Of a stretch of 64,000 nucleotides of DNA, positions 52,514 through 61,390 are shown one piece after another. The position numbers were made by a program, and so were the translations under genes. The stretch covers positions 62,001-126,000 of the forward strand of contig JBLIMV010000006.1 in the NCBI GenBank assembly GCA_047638395.1, given 5' to 3'. The notes beneath the pieces were generated by a model that was not told the origin of the DNA, searched no databases, and was given only the letters and a program-made list of their open reading frames with translations. This stretch comes from CAXBCP01 sp047638395. Lineage in GTDB: Bacteria > Pseudomonadota > Alphaproteobacteria > MPNO01 > UBA830. How positions within the stretch are numbered: the first letter of the stretch is position 1; every line of letters starts with the position of its first letter.

Positions 52514-53830
52514 ATGGAAGCTGCCCTTATCGGATTTGCCGTGCTGCTCGCACTGGTGTTTTTGCGAATGCCGATTGCGTTTGCCATGGGTTTGGTCGGG
52601 TTTGCCGGCTTCGGCTTCCTGTCGGGGTTCGACCCGTCGCTTGCCATGGTCGGCACCCTGGTCTCCGATACCGCGCTGAGCTACGGATTGTCGGTGATCC
52701 CAATGTTTATCCTGATGGGAAATTTCGTTGCCCGTGCGGGCCTGTCGTCGGAATTGTACGATGCGTCGCACGCCTTTCTCGGGCATCGCCGCGGGGGTCT
52801 TTCCATGGCGACCATCGTTGCCTGCGGTGGCTTCAGCGCCATCTGCGGATCCTCTCTGGCCACAGCGGCAACAATGTCCAAGGTCGCGATGCCGCCGATG
52901 CGCAAATACGGCTACGCCGACACGTTGGCGACAGCCTCGATCGCCGCCGGCGGCACATTGGGCATTCTGATCCCGCCAAGTGTCATCCTGGTGATCTATG
53001 GGCTGATGACAGAAACCTCGATCCGGGAGCTCTTCGCGGCCGGGTTCCTGCCCGGCCTGCTGGGCATCATTCTGTATATGGCCGCCGTCAAATACGTCGT
53101 CTGGCGCGATCCGTCCGCCGGACCGGCCGCACCCAAACGCAACTGGGCGGAGCGCATGGTGGCGCTCAGAGGCGTCTGGGGGACGTTGATGTTGTTCGCC
53201 GTCGTCATGGGCGGCATCTATGGCGGTGCGTTCACGCCGACCGAAGCTGCCGGTATCGGTGCCGGCGGAGCGTTTCTGATCGCGCTGTTCCGGGGGGCAC
53301 TGACATGGCGGATATTCTTCGACGTGCTCGCCGACAGCGCGCGCACAACCGCCATCCTGTTCGCCGTGCTGATCGGCGCGCTGATTTTTTCCAACTTCGT
53401 CAACCGCGCAGGCCTGCCGGACGGTCTTCTGTCTCTGGTCACCGGCAACGATCTGTCACCGCTGATGGTGATCGCCATCATCATCGCGATCTACATCGTG
53501 CTCGGCTGCGTGTTCGAGAGCCTGTCGATGCTATTGCTGACGATTCCGGTCTTCTTTCCGGTCGTGCAAGGCCTGAACTATGCCGGGCTCGGCAGCGAAC
53601 AGATACTTGTCTGGTTTGGTATTGTCGCCGTGGTGGTCACGGAAATAAGCCTGATAACACCACCCGTGGGACTGAATGTCTTCGTCCTGTCGGGGGTTGT
53701 TAAAGACGTTTCGACCGGCACCATCTTCAAGGGCGTCACCCCGTTCTGGTGCGCCGACATCCTGCGGCTTGCCGTGATCGTCGCGATCCCGGCAATTTCG
53801 CTCTATCTGCCACAGCTATTCTACCACTAA
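52514..53830 (+). CDS. dctM: TRAP transporter large permease, DctM family
   Basis: 438-residue membrane protein of about twelve helices, the transport channel of the DctPQM system. Family landmarks are ALSYGLSVIPMFILMGNFV, GGFSAICGSSLATAATMSKVAMPPM and GGTLGILIPPSVILVIYG. It starts 17 bp after dctQ. Its last four bases overlap the stop codon of the convergent thioesterase gene. Confidence 0.93.
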   Translation: MEAALIGFAVLLALVFLRMPIAFAMGLVGFAGFGFLSGFDPSLAMVGTLVSDTALSYGLSVIPMFILMGNFVARAGLSSELYDASHAFLGHRRGGLSMATIVACGGFSAICGSSLATAATMSKVAMPPMRKYGYADTLATASIAAGGTLGILIPPSVILVIYGLMTETSIRELFAAGFLPGLLGIILYMAAVKYVVWRDPSAGPAAPKRNWAERMVALRGVWGTLMLFAVVMGGIYGGAFTPTEAAGIGAGGAFLIALFRGALTWRIFFDVLADSARTTAILFAVLIGALIFSNFVNRAGLPDGLLSLVTGNDLSPLMVIAIIIAIYIVLGCVFESLSMLLLTIPVFFPVVQGLNYAGLGSEQILVWFGIVAVVVTEISLITPPVGLNVFVLSGVVKDVSTGTIFKGVTPFWCADILRLAVIVAIPAISLYLPQLFYH

Positions 53831-54228
53831 CCCATCGCGGCGCGTTTTTTCTCGAGGCGGGCTTTCTGGCGGTCACGGTCGATCACAAAGCGGATATGCT
53901 TCGCCTTTCCGACAAGATCCATCCCGTCATGGACTTCGACCTCCAGCGTGACACGCTGGCCCTCCACATCTGTGATTTTCGCCGTAACCGTCGAGGTCAT
54001 CCCCAGCAGGGAGGCACCGAGGTGGTCGACCGACACATGCGCGCCGACGGTTTCCTCTCCCTCATCCAGATGCTCTTGCACCAGCAGACGGGACGTTTCC
54101 TCGATGTCACGGACCATGTAGGGCGTCCCGTAGACACGAAGTTCGTCGCCCATAAACGCAATCGTTCTGCCGGTATCGATCTCAAATTTCTGAGTACGTT
54201 CCAGGCCGGCGGTCAGGCTGTCTTTCAT
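53827..54228 (-). CDS. FlK-like acyl-CoA thioesterase
   Basis: 133-residue hot-dog-fold thioesterase resembling fluoroacetyl-CoA thioesterase FlK. The FlK catalytic set Thr/Glu/His has counterparts in YGTPYMVRDIEETSRL (Thr and Glu) and VSVDHLGASLLG (His). It hydrolyses some acyl-CoA; actual fluoroacetyl-CoA activity is not implied. Its ATG overlaps the stop of the acyl-CoA ligase gene (ATGA), so the ligase and thioesterase are made together. Confidence 0.82.
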   Translation of the reverse strand: MKDSLTAGLERTQKFEIDTGRTIAFMGDELRVYGTPYMVRDIEETSRLLVQEHLDEGEETVGAHVSVDHLGASLLGMTSTVTAKITDVEGQRVTLEVEVHDGMDLVGKAKHIRFVIDRDRQKARLEKKRAAMG

Positions 54229-55775
54229 AAGGTCTTTTCTCCGTAGGTTTTGCGAATTTCGGTTTTAAGAATTTTACCCATGGCACTTTTCGGCAATTCT
54301 TCGACGAACGCCATCCGGCGCGGAATTTTGTAACCCCCGATCAAACCACGGCAATGATCAACGACCTCGCTGTCAGTCAGGCTGGTGCCGGGGCGGGGGA
54401 CGATCGCGGCAAAAAGAGCTTCACCATATTTTTCATCCGGCACGCCGACGACCGCGCATTCATGAACATTTTCATGCTGGTAAAGAGCCGCTTCGACCTC
54501 CGACGAATACACGTTTTCGCCGCCGGTAACGATCATGTCCTTTTTGCGGTCCAGCAGGAACATGAAACCATTCTCATCCATCTTGCCGATATCGCCGGTA
54601 TGGAACCAGCCATCCCGAAAGGCGGCGGTGTTTTCTTCCGGCCGGTTGAGATAACCGACTGTTACATTGGGCCCGCGAACAACCACCTCGCCATCCTCGC
54701 CAAGCGGCACCTCATTGCCGTCGGCATCGACGATCCGCATGTCGATACCGACAAGGGGTCGTCCCGCAGCTTTGAGAATTTCGTATTCGCCACTTTGCAT
54801 TGCGGCAACATGCACGTCTTCATCCAGCGTCGTCAGAATCGGCGACGTTTCCGTCAGCCCGTACCCCTGCTGAACATTGGCCGTGGGGAAAGCATCCATC
54901 GTCCGCCGGATCCATTCCACCGCCATTGGTGAAGAGCCGTAATAAACGCGGTCCAGCGATGACAAATCATACTTGGCAAAATCCGGCACCTGCAGCGTGA
55001 GAATAATCATCGTCGGCGCCATCATCGCCGATGTAACGCCGTAATCCTGAAAAGCCGTCAGCAAATTTTCAGGACTGAATACCGGCAGATACGCATGGGC
55101 GGCACCGGCCTGCGTATATCCTGTCCCGAGCAGGTCTGCCGAGTGAAACATCGGCGCCACATGCAAGTAAACATCGGCTGAATTTATCTTCATCGGAGCG
55201 GTGCATTGCTGGCCGTTCGCGAAGACATTTTTGTGTGTCAGACGGACACCCTTCGAGCGGCCGGTCGTACCGCCGGTATACAGGAGGATCGCATCTTCAT
55301 CCTCACCGCTGTCATGGCCATCGGATGGTAGCGCGGCGGCGATCAGGTCGTCAGATGTGCGGAGGCTCGTTTCCATCGCCGCACCACCGGGAATACAGAT
55401 TGCAGAATCGCGCCAGGGCGAAAATTCCTCCGCGTCCAGAAGCGTCTGGAACGTGTCTTCGACAAAAAGCTGGATGATTTCCGCGTCATCGAGGATGTAG
55501 CGGATCTCAGGCGGTGCGAGCCGGTAATTTACCGGCACCGGAATTGAGCCATTCCAATACCCGGCATGCAGTAATTCGCAATGACGCCAGGTATTGCGGC
55601 AGATGACCCCGAACCGGTCTCCCTTGCCGATACCGTTATCCTGCAACACGCCCGCGAGTCGCATCACGCGGTCCATATGTTCAGACCACGTAAAACGGCA
55701 TTCCGCGTCGATTATGGCTGTATTTGCGCCGTACAGGCGTTGCGCCCGTTCCAGCGCCGACCGCATGGTCAGCAT
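54225..55775 (-). CDS. AMP-dependent acyl-CoA synthetase/ligase
   Basis: 516-residue adenylate-forming enzyme. The phosphate loop is LLYTGGTTGRSKGV; QGYGLTETSPI is the A5 motif; DGWFHTGDIGKMDENGFM and the hinge DRKKDMIVTGGENV follow; the C-terminal catalytic Lys lies in PKSAMGKILK. It activates a carboxylic acid (medium- or long-chain or aromatic) to its CoA ester. GGAG is 8 bases before the ATG. It is the second to last gene of the minus-strand unit that also includes a RidA-like protein and EamA exporters. Confidence 0.92.
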   Translation of the reverse strand: MLTMRSALERAQRLYGANTAIIDAECRFTWSEHMDRVMRLAGVLQDNGIGKGDRFGVICRNTWRHCELLHAGYWNGSIPVPVNYRLAPPEIRYILDDAEIIQLFVEDTFQTLLDAEEFSPWRDSAICIPGGAAMETSLRTSDDLIAAALPSDGHDSGEDEDAILLYTGGTTGRSKGVRLTHKNVFANGQQCTAPMKINSADVYLHVAPMFHSADLLGTGYTQAGAAHAYLPVFSPENLLTAFQDYGVTSAMMAPTMIILTLQVPDFAKYDLSSLDRVYYGSSPMAVEWIRRTMDAFPTANVQQGYGLTETSPILTTLDEDVHVAAMQSGEYEILKAAGRPLVGIDMRIVDADGNEVPLGEDGEVVVRGPNVTVGYLNRPEENTAAFRDGWFHTGDIGKMDENGFMFLLDRKKDMIVTGGENVYSSEVEAALYQHENVHECAVVGVPDEKYGEALFAAIVPRPGTSLTDSEVVDHCRGLIGGYKIPRRMAFVEELPKSAMGKILKTEIRKTYGEKTL

Positions 55776-55840
55776 TGCCGTCGCTCCGTTTCGCTCCCGT
55801 TTTTTCTTACCTTAACGCGGCAAACAACGATGAAACAGCG

Positions 55841-56242
55841 TCAATCGCCGCCTGCGCCGAGGATGCCGACGGCCTCGATTTCAACCAGCATATCGGGATG
55901 CACCAGTTTCGAGATTTCCAGCAGGGTCGAGACCGGAAAATCGCCCTCGAAATACTCGCGCCGCGCTTCCCACACCTGCTGGCGATCATTCACCTCGGTG
56001 AGGAAGATATTGACCTTCACGATGTCCGCCATGGTCCCGCCCGCAGCCTCGATCAGGGCTTTGATCTTGTCGAAAATAACCTTCGACTGATCATAGGCGT
56101 TGTCGCCGACGATGGTGTCGAACGCGTCACTGCGCGACGTCATGCCGGCGATATAGACATGTCGGTCGATCACCAGGCAGTTGGACCACGTGCCCTCCGG
56201 TGGCTCGCCGACCGCGGCGTCGCGAATGCGCTGCTTCTTCAT
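55841..56242 (-). CDS. RidA/YjgF-family protein
   Basis: 133-residue member of the Rid family, trimeric proteins that hydrolyse reactive enamine/imine intermediates. DQSKVIFDKIKALIEAAGGTMADIVKVNIFLT is the typical core. The catalytic Arg of true RidA (in PARS) is not present: the corresponding segment reads FPVSTLLEI, so it belongs to a Rid subgroup without that deaminase site. Its start overlaps the stop of the EamA gene (ATGA). Located between the exporter and ligase genes, it probably supports the same pathway. Confidence 0.88.
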   Translation of the reverse strand: MKKQRIRDAAVGEPPEGTWSNCLVIDRHVYIAGMTSRSDAFDTIVGDNAYDQSKVIFDKIKALIEAAGGTMADIVKVNIFLTEVNDRQQVWEARREYFEGDFPVSTLLEISKLVHPDMLVEIEAVGILGAGGD

Positions 56243-57174
56243 CTCGTTTTCTCCCTCTTGCTTTTGAACATTGTCGTCAGAAATATGCCGATGGCAATAA
56301 GGCCGATGCCGATCGCGTGAAACAGATATGGCTGCTCACCCAGCAGCCACATCGCCAAAATCACGGTGTAAACCGGGATCAGGTGAACAAAGAGCCCTGC
56401 CCTGCCCGGCCCAAGCTGCTCCACCGTATGATTCCACAGGAACAGTGCCAAGATTAACACGAATACCGCATTGAACCCGACCGTCCACACGGTCGCCCAG
56501 ATCAGCGGTGTCGCCTGGTAAAAAATACTCTCGAGAATCCAGAACGGGAACACCGCAATTGCCCCGGCGACCAGAATGCCAAATACCAGGTTCAACCGGT
56601 CCAGTTCCCGCGGCACGCGTCGCATCAGCACGGCATAGAATGCCCATGAAATGGCCGACATCAGGACAAACACATCACCGATATTCAGATCAAAACTCAG
56701 AAATACCGCTCCATCACCGCGCCCGATCAGGTACAGCACCCCGATCACCGAGACGATCACCCCGATCCACTGAATCGCCGTCAGGCGGTCGCGAAACATC
56801 GCCCAGGCGACCGCCACGGTCACCACCGGTTCAGCCGAATTGATCAACGCGCCATTAATCGCCGTGGTGAACTGCAACCCGACAAACAGCATGCCGTTGC
56901 CGCCGATAAACAACAGCACGCCCTCCAGGCCGATAATCTTCCAATGCTTGCGCATCAACGGCCACTGAGCGCGGAGGCTCCGCCGGCAAATCGGGTAGAG
57001 GATCATAAGCGCCAGCGCGCATTGCAGAAACGACATGGCCGCAGGCGGCACGGTGCCGGCGACGTCGCGAACGACGACGATACTCCCCGCCCAGCACAGC
57101 ATCGCCAGCGCACCTGCAATGGCGGCCGGCGGTGCATAGCGCGTCAGCGTGTTGACCGTCGGCGGCCCGCTCAC
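56239..57174 (-). CDS. EamA-family DMT transporter, copy A
   Basis: 311-residue inner-membrane protein with ten helices in two EamA halves (AIAGALAMLCWAGSIVVVRDVAG starts the first; IGDVFVLMSAISWAFYAVLMRRVP starts the second). Such proteins export metabolites or amino acids. It is about 85% identical (263 of 311 positions counted by hand) to the gene immediately upstream at 57248, so the pair arose by tandem duplication. The copies differ mainly at both ends and in the middle of helices, which suggests ongoing divergence of specificity. Confidence 0.9.
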   Translation of the reverse strand: MSGPPTVNTLTRYAPPAAIAGALAMLCWAGSIVVVRDVAGTVPPAAMSFLQCALALMILYPICRRSLRAQWPLMRKHWKIIGLEGVLLFIGGNGMLFVGLQFTTAINGALINSAEPVVTVAVAWAMFRDRLTAIQWIGVIVSVIGVLYLIGRGDGAVFLSFDLNIGDVFVLMSAISWAFYAVLMRRVPRELDRLNLVFGILVAGAIAVFPFWILESIFYQATPLIWATVWTVGFNAVFVLILALFLWNHTVEQLGPGRAGLFVHLIPVYTVILAMWLLGEQPYLFHAIGIGLIAIGIFLTTMFKSKREKTR

Positions 57175-57247
57175 TCAGCGCCTCGCTCACGCATTTCGGT
57201 ATTCAGGGCATAATCCGTCATTGCCGCATCTCGAATAGGACGCTTTC
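57171..57247 (-). pseudogene. Duplication junction with relics of ridA 5' end and LLM-gene 3' end
   Basis: The gap between the two EamA copies, read on the minus strand, first shows LRKRPIRDAAM, which aligns without gaps with the RidA N-terminus MKKQRIRDAAV, and then VSEALSE in another frame, matching the LLM protein C-terminus VNEALGE (21 of 25 bases alike at 57171-57195 versus 58178-58202). These broken gene ends mark the borders of the duplicated unit. Confidence 0.7.
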
Positions 57248-58183
57248 TCAACCAGATAATTCCCGTTTTCTTTTGAGCAGTGTCGTCAAAACGATACCGA
57301 TGGCGATCAGACCGATGCCGATCGCATGGAAAAAGAATGGCTCTTCGCCCAGCAACCACATAGCAAGGATCACCGTGTAAACCGGGATCAGATGTACGAA
57401 AAGCCCAGCCCTGCCAGGACCAAGTTGCTCCACGGTATGGTTCCACCAGAAAAGCGCCAGGATCGAGGCAAACACCGCGTTAAATCCTGTGGTCCAAAGC
57501 GTTTCCCAGATCAGAGGCGTCGGCTTGTAGAAGATGTTTTCGAGAATCCAGAACGGAAATACGGCGATCGCGCCGGCAACAATTATACCGAAAACCAGGT
57601 TTAACCGGTCCAGATCGCGCGGCACCTTGCGCATCAATACAGCGTAGAACGCCCAGGAAACGATGGAAATCAGCACGAATACGTCGCCGATATTCAGATC
57701 AAAGCTGAGGAACACGGACACGTCGCCACGCCCGATCAAATACAGCACGCCGACCATGGAGATGATCACACCGAGCCACTGGATCGTCGTCAGGCGGTCG
57801 CGAAACATCACCCAGGCGACCGCAACGATGACGACAGGCTCAGCCGAATTGATCAGGGCACCATTGATGGCGGTGGTGAACTGCAGTCCGACGAACAGCA
57901 TGCCATTTCCGCCAATGAACAGCAGAATCCCCAGAAGCGCGATAAGCTTCCAGTGCATACGCATCAGTGGCAGCTGAGCATGCAGGCTGCGGCGACAAAT
58001 CGGATAGAGGATCATGAGCGCAAGCACACATCGCAGGAACGACATCGCCGCAGGCGGCACAGTACCCGCCACGTCACGGACGATGACGATACTTCCGGCC
58101 CAGCACAGCATCGCCAGCGCGCCTGCAATGGCGGCGGGCGGTGCATAGCGGGTCAGAATGTTAGGAGTCGGTGTTGGACTCAC
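57248..58183 (-). CDS. EamA-family DMT transporter, copy B
   Basis: 311-residue ten-helix exporter, tandem paralogue of the gene at 56239. The same landmarks are present: MLCWAGSIVIVRDVAG, GGNGMLFVGLQFTTAINGALINSAEP and EQLGPGRAGLFVHLIPVYT. Its first 23 bases overlap the 3' end of the LLM oxidoreductase gene, the arrangement that copy A seems to have inherited as a relic. This suggests that copy B keeps the original upstream junction and copy A the original downstream junction with ridA. Confidence 0.9.
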   Translation of the reverse strand: MSPTPTPNILTRYAPPAAIAGALAMLCWAGSIVIVRDVAGTVPPAAMSFLRCVLALMILYPICRRSLHAQLPLMRMHWKLIALLGILLFIGGNGMLFVGLQFTTAINGALINSAEPVVIVAVAWVMFRDRLTTIQWLGVIISMVGVLYLIGRGDVSVFLSFDLNIGDVFVLISIVSWAFYAVLMRKVPRDLDRLNLVFGIIVAGAIAVFPFWILENIFYKPTPLIWETLWTTGFNAVFASILALFWWNHTVEQLGPGRAGLFVHLIPVYTVILAMWLLGEEPFFFHAIGIGLIAIGIVLTTLLKRKRELSG

Positions 58184-59264
58184 CCAGCGCCTCGTTTACG
58201 CGTGGCATGACCTCGGTCGCCATCAGTTCCATGGACCGCTTGTCCAGTGCCGGTTCAATCCAGTCATGCCCGGTATAAAGCAGTGTGCCAAATTCACCGG
58301 TCTCTTCGCGGAAAGCCAGTATCTGGTCGACCACGGAATTAACCGTCCCGGCAATGACCTGCGTGTCGAGCGATTGTTCGAGCGTCACCTGATCGTCCGG
58401 CTGATCGGGATACGCCCGAAAAAGCTCCGGTCGCCCGTTGCCGACGAGCTTGGTCATGATGTTGCGGAAATAGAAACCATAGGGGCCGTCAGGAGATTTC
58501 GCATAGTCCCGCGCCTTTGCCGCGTCGTCTGCAACGAAAATAGACTTTGCGACACGCCAGCCCGACCCGTTGACCGGGCGTCCCGCCTGTTCGAGCCCTT
58601 CGAGGTATTTGGGCAGATGCGTCGCAACCCAATGCGCCTGCACATAGTTGGACGTGATCGGATCCCAGCCCCGCGCGGCAGCAGCGGTAATACCCCGCGA
58701 ATAGGGTGTGATCGACGTCACGACAATCGGCGGGTGCGGCGTCTGCAAAGGTGTGGAGACGATCCCCTGGCCGATTTCCGCATTCAAGGTGCGCTCGGTT
58801 GTCGCCGTCCAGTAATCGTTTTTCAGATTGTACGGCGGATCACCGGCCCATATCGCCAGGATCATATCGATCGATTGCAGCATCTTTGCGTTGCGGTCGA
58901 CATCCAGGCTCTCGAACATCTCGGCGTCGGACAGCAACCCGCCCGGGCCGATCCCGAAGATGAACCGCCCATCGGTCATATGATCGATCATCGCCACATG
59001 CCCCGCCACCATTGCCGGGTGGTAGGATGGCAGTGTTACCGCAGCGGTCCCGAAGGTTATTTTTGTCGCATCATGCGCGAGCGACGCGATAAACATCAGG
59101 TTCGACGTAATCGGTTCCGCGCGATCCGTTATGTGTTCGCCGAAAAACGCCTCGACATAATCGAGATCGTCGGCGAGCAGAACCGCCGCCCGGTTCTCGT
59201 TCAGAACCTGGCGATAGTCTTTTGCGGGAGGGTGAACCGGCTGAGTAAAATATCCTAAACGCAT
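58161..59264 (-). CDS. LLM-class flavin-dependent oxidoreductase (bacterial luciferase-like)
   Basis: 367-residue TIM-barrel flavin monooxygenase of the luciferase-like superfamily. MRLGYFTQPVHPP starts the barrel; EAFFGEHI holds the usual active-site region; GTAAVTLPSYHPAMVAGHVAMIDHMTDGRFIFGIGPGG is the strongly conserved substrate/FMN area. It uses reduced FMN made by a separate reductase. It leads the minus-strand unit with exporters, RidA-like protein, acyl-CoA ligase and thioesterase, suggesting oxidation of an acyl- or amino-containing compound followed by CoA activation. Confidence 0.9.
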   Translation of the reverse strand: MRLGYFTQPVHPPAKDYRQVLNENRAAVLLADDLDYVEAFFGEHITDRAEPITSNLMFIASLAHDATKITFGTAAVTLPSYHPAMVAGHVAMIDHMTDGRFIFGIGPGGLLSDAEMFESLDVDRNAKMLQSIDMILAIWAGDPPYNLKNDYWTATTERTLNAEIGQGIVSTPLQTPHPPIVVTSITPYSRGITAAAARGWDPITSNYVQAHWVATHLPKYLEGLEQAGRPVNGSGWRVAKSIFVADDAAKARDYAKSPDGPYGFYFRNIMTKLVGNGRPELFRAYPDQPDDQVTLEQSLDTQVIAGTVNSVVDQILAFREETGEFGTLLYTGHDWIEPALDKRSMELMATEVMPRVNEALGESNTDS

Positions 59265-59328
59265 GGCCGGACTATAGCAGTGCGTCGGGCTTCGCGATAG
59301 AAATCAGACCGCACAGGGAGATTCCGCC

Positions 59329-59691
59329 ATGTATGCCGACCATTCCATCCCGCACGCCGCCGGACAGATCATTATCGCCGTCTATTTCATCTGGATGGGG
59401 CTCAAGAACATCAAGCTGTGGGATATGAACGTGAATCGGATCAAAGCGCAGGGGCTTCCGGCAGCGCCCTGTCTGCTTCTGGGGTTCGCAATCCAGTTCA
59501 CCGGCGCATTTATGGTTCTTGCCGACTGGCACACATCCGTCGGTGCGGTTCTACTGATGATCTTCACAGTGTTGGCCAGCGGGTTACATCACCGGTTCTG
59601 GCAAATGGATGATCCGATGATCCGCACATATCATTTTCTGTTGCTGACGAACAATATGTGCATCTTCGCCGGGTTGCTGCTCCTGGTGTGA
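59329..59691 (+). CDS. DoxX-like small membrane protein
   Basis: 120-residue protein with four hydrophobic helices (AAGQIIIAVYFIWMGLKNI, LLLGFAIQFTGAFMVLA, VGAVLLMIFTVLASGL, HFLLLTNNMCIFAGLLLLV). The N-terminal IIIAVYFIWMGLKNI and overall plan resemble the DoxX family, which includes quinone-linked and redox-stress proteins. GGGAGATTCCGCC precedes the ATG. It stands alone, divergent from the LLM gene and convergent with the CocE-like gene, three bases from its stop codon. Function uncertain. Confidence 0.75.
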   Translation: MYADHSIPHAAGQIIIAVYFIWMGLKNIKLWDMNVNRIKAQGLPAAPCLLLGFAIQFTGAFMVLADWHTSVGAVLLMIFTVLASGLHHRFWQMDDPMIRTYHFLLLTNNMCIFAGLLLLV

Positions 59692-59694
59692 CCC

Positions 59695-61371
59695 CTACTT
59701 TGTCGGCACCACCGGCAGAAGCAGTCGCGAGACATTCTTCGCGTTGTGCCAGAACGTATCGGTGCCAACCTTGTAGTAGAGATACTGATGGGTAAATATC
59801 GCATCCGTCAGCGGTGAATCGCCGTTGACGATTTCCAGCCGGATCCGGTGCCCCGCCCTGAAGCGGTGCGCACAGGGCATGACTTCAATCTCATAGGTGT
59901 AAATTTCGCCCGGTTCGATCGGTTGCGGATTACTATGGGTGTAGAACGGGCGTTGTTTCGTGCTGTTTTTCTCGTCCTTCTCGCGGTGCGAGGCGCGCAG
60001 CCATCCCTTTGAGACCACGTTGAATGCCGGCTGCAGACCCTTTGCCCGGTCTTCCTGTGACTGCGGTTGCTGATCAGACAGCTTGATCACGAAATCCGTA
60101 TCCGTGCAGGTCGACGACGCCTGTATTTCGAGGACAATCGGGCCGGCAATTTCGAGGTCCTTTTTGAGCGGCGCGGTCGCAAACGTCACCACCCCCCGCG
60201 CCGGGTCGGGGCCAAAGGGGCCAAAACCAACCGTGCCCAGCTTCCAGCCGGGGTCGGGATAATCGTAGCTGGTCGAACCGCCATTTGCTTTCGGCGCTTC
60301 GGTTGTCAGCGTCCCGTCATTGATCGAATTGACACTGCCCGATGTTTTCTTACTCAGATAAAATGGCTTGTACTTCGCATTTTTTGGCGGCCAGACGGCA
60401 TCTTCACGCCATTCATTGCGGCCGCCAACGTGCAGACGCACATTCGGGCGCTTTTCGTAGCCGTTCTTCTTCCCCTTCAGGTAGTGGTCGTAGAACGGCA
60501 ACAGCTCCTGTTCATGATACGAGATGTGATCGAACTGGTCGTGCGCTTCGAATACGTCCTTGGCACCGGTCACCACCAGTTTCTTCGGCGATTTGACCTT
60601 CTCGTAGCCGAGAATATTGCCGCGCAGATGCAGGCCCATCTTGCCCCAATGCCCGATCGACAGAACCGGCACCTTTATCTCGTCGAGGCGTTCCCATGCA
60701 CAGCGTTCGCGCCACCAGTCGTCATATGTCGGATGCTTCGCCATCTCGCCGGCAAGGTCGAGCGGCATATACTGACCGCCGGGGCCGTTCGCCGCCCGAT
60801 GCAGGTTATTGACGCGGATCATCTGATACCACATCGCCATAAAGTCGCAGTACATACCGCCGTGATAGGCAGTCCCGCGATACATATCGACAGAGCCGTC
60901 ATACGGCGCGATGCATTTAAGGCTGGGCGGATTGACGATACCCATGAACCACTGCGACCACGCGTAATAGGATTGTCCCAGACCGCCAACCTTGCCCGTG
61001 CACCATTCCTGACAGGCGACCCATTCAATGCACTCGTAGTAATCCTGCTGTTCCTGCTTATCGAGCAGGTTATAGACGCCATCCGACTGGCCGGAGCCGC
61101 GGACATCCATGTGGACATACACATACCCCTGATCGCGAACGTACCATTCGACGGGGCCGACCTCGCGCCACAGGAACTGGGTCGAGTGGGGCAGATCGTC
61201 GGTCTCAAACTGGTAGGGAGATGCGGCAAAAAGGGCAGGAAACTTACCAGGCGCATCGGGGCGATAAATACGGCAGGCGATGCGAACACCGTCGCGCATC
61301 GTGATAAAGACCGGCTCATCGATCTTCATCCCATAGCGTTGCTTCTTGTTCGCAGACTGTTTCTTTACCAT
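59695..61371 (-). CDS. CocE/NonD-family hydrolase
   Basis: 558-residue alpha/beta hydrolase of the X-Pro dipeptidyl-peptidase S15/cocaine-esterase group. The N-terminal FITMRDGVRIACRIYRPDAPGKFPALF and HMDVRGSGQSDGVY are typical. The nucleophile is Ser134 in GGLGQSYYAW, and an acid/His pair is expected in TGAKDVFEAHDQFDH. A C-terminal beta-sandwich (IVLEIQASSTCTDTDFVIKL; RAGHRIRLEIVNGDSP) completes the family architecture. There is no signal peptide. It lies 19 bp after the FAH-family gene in a TRAP operon, so it may release an ester or amide from an imported compound. Confidence 0.9.
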   Translation of the reverse strand: MVKKQSANKKQRYGMKIDEPVFITMRDGVRIACRIYRPDAPGKFPALFAASPYQFETDDLPHSTQFLWREVGPVEWYVRDQGYVYVHMDVRGSGQSDGVYNLLDKQEQQDYYECIEWVACQEWCTGKVGGLGQSYYAWSQWFMGIVNPPSLKCIAPYDGSVDMYRGTAYHGGMYCDFMAMWYQMIRVNNLHRAANGPGGQYMPLDLAGEMAKHPTYDDWWRERCAWERLDEIKVPVLSIGHWGKMGLHLRGNILGYEKVKSPKKLVVTGAKDVFEAHDQFDHISYHEQELLPFYDHYLKGKKNGYEKRPNVRLHVGGRNEWREDAVWPPKNAKYKPFYLSKKTSGSVNSINDGTLTTEAPKANGGSTSYDYPDPGWKLGTVGFGPFGPDPARGVVTFATAPLKKDLEIAGPIVLEIQASSTCTDTDFVIKLSDQQPQSQEDRAKGLQPAFNVVSKGWLRASHREKDEKNSTKQRPFYTHSNPQPIEPGEIYTYEIEVMPCAHRFRAGHRIRLEIVNGDSPLTDAIFTHQYLYYKVGTDTFWHNAKNVSRLLLPVVPTK

Positions 61372-61390
61372 CTCGTATCTCCCCGAGCTA

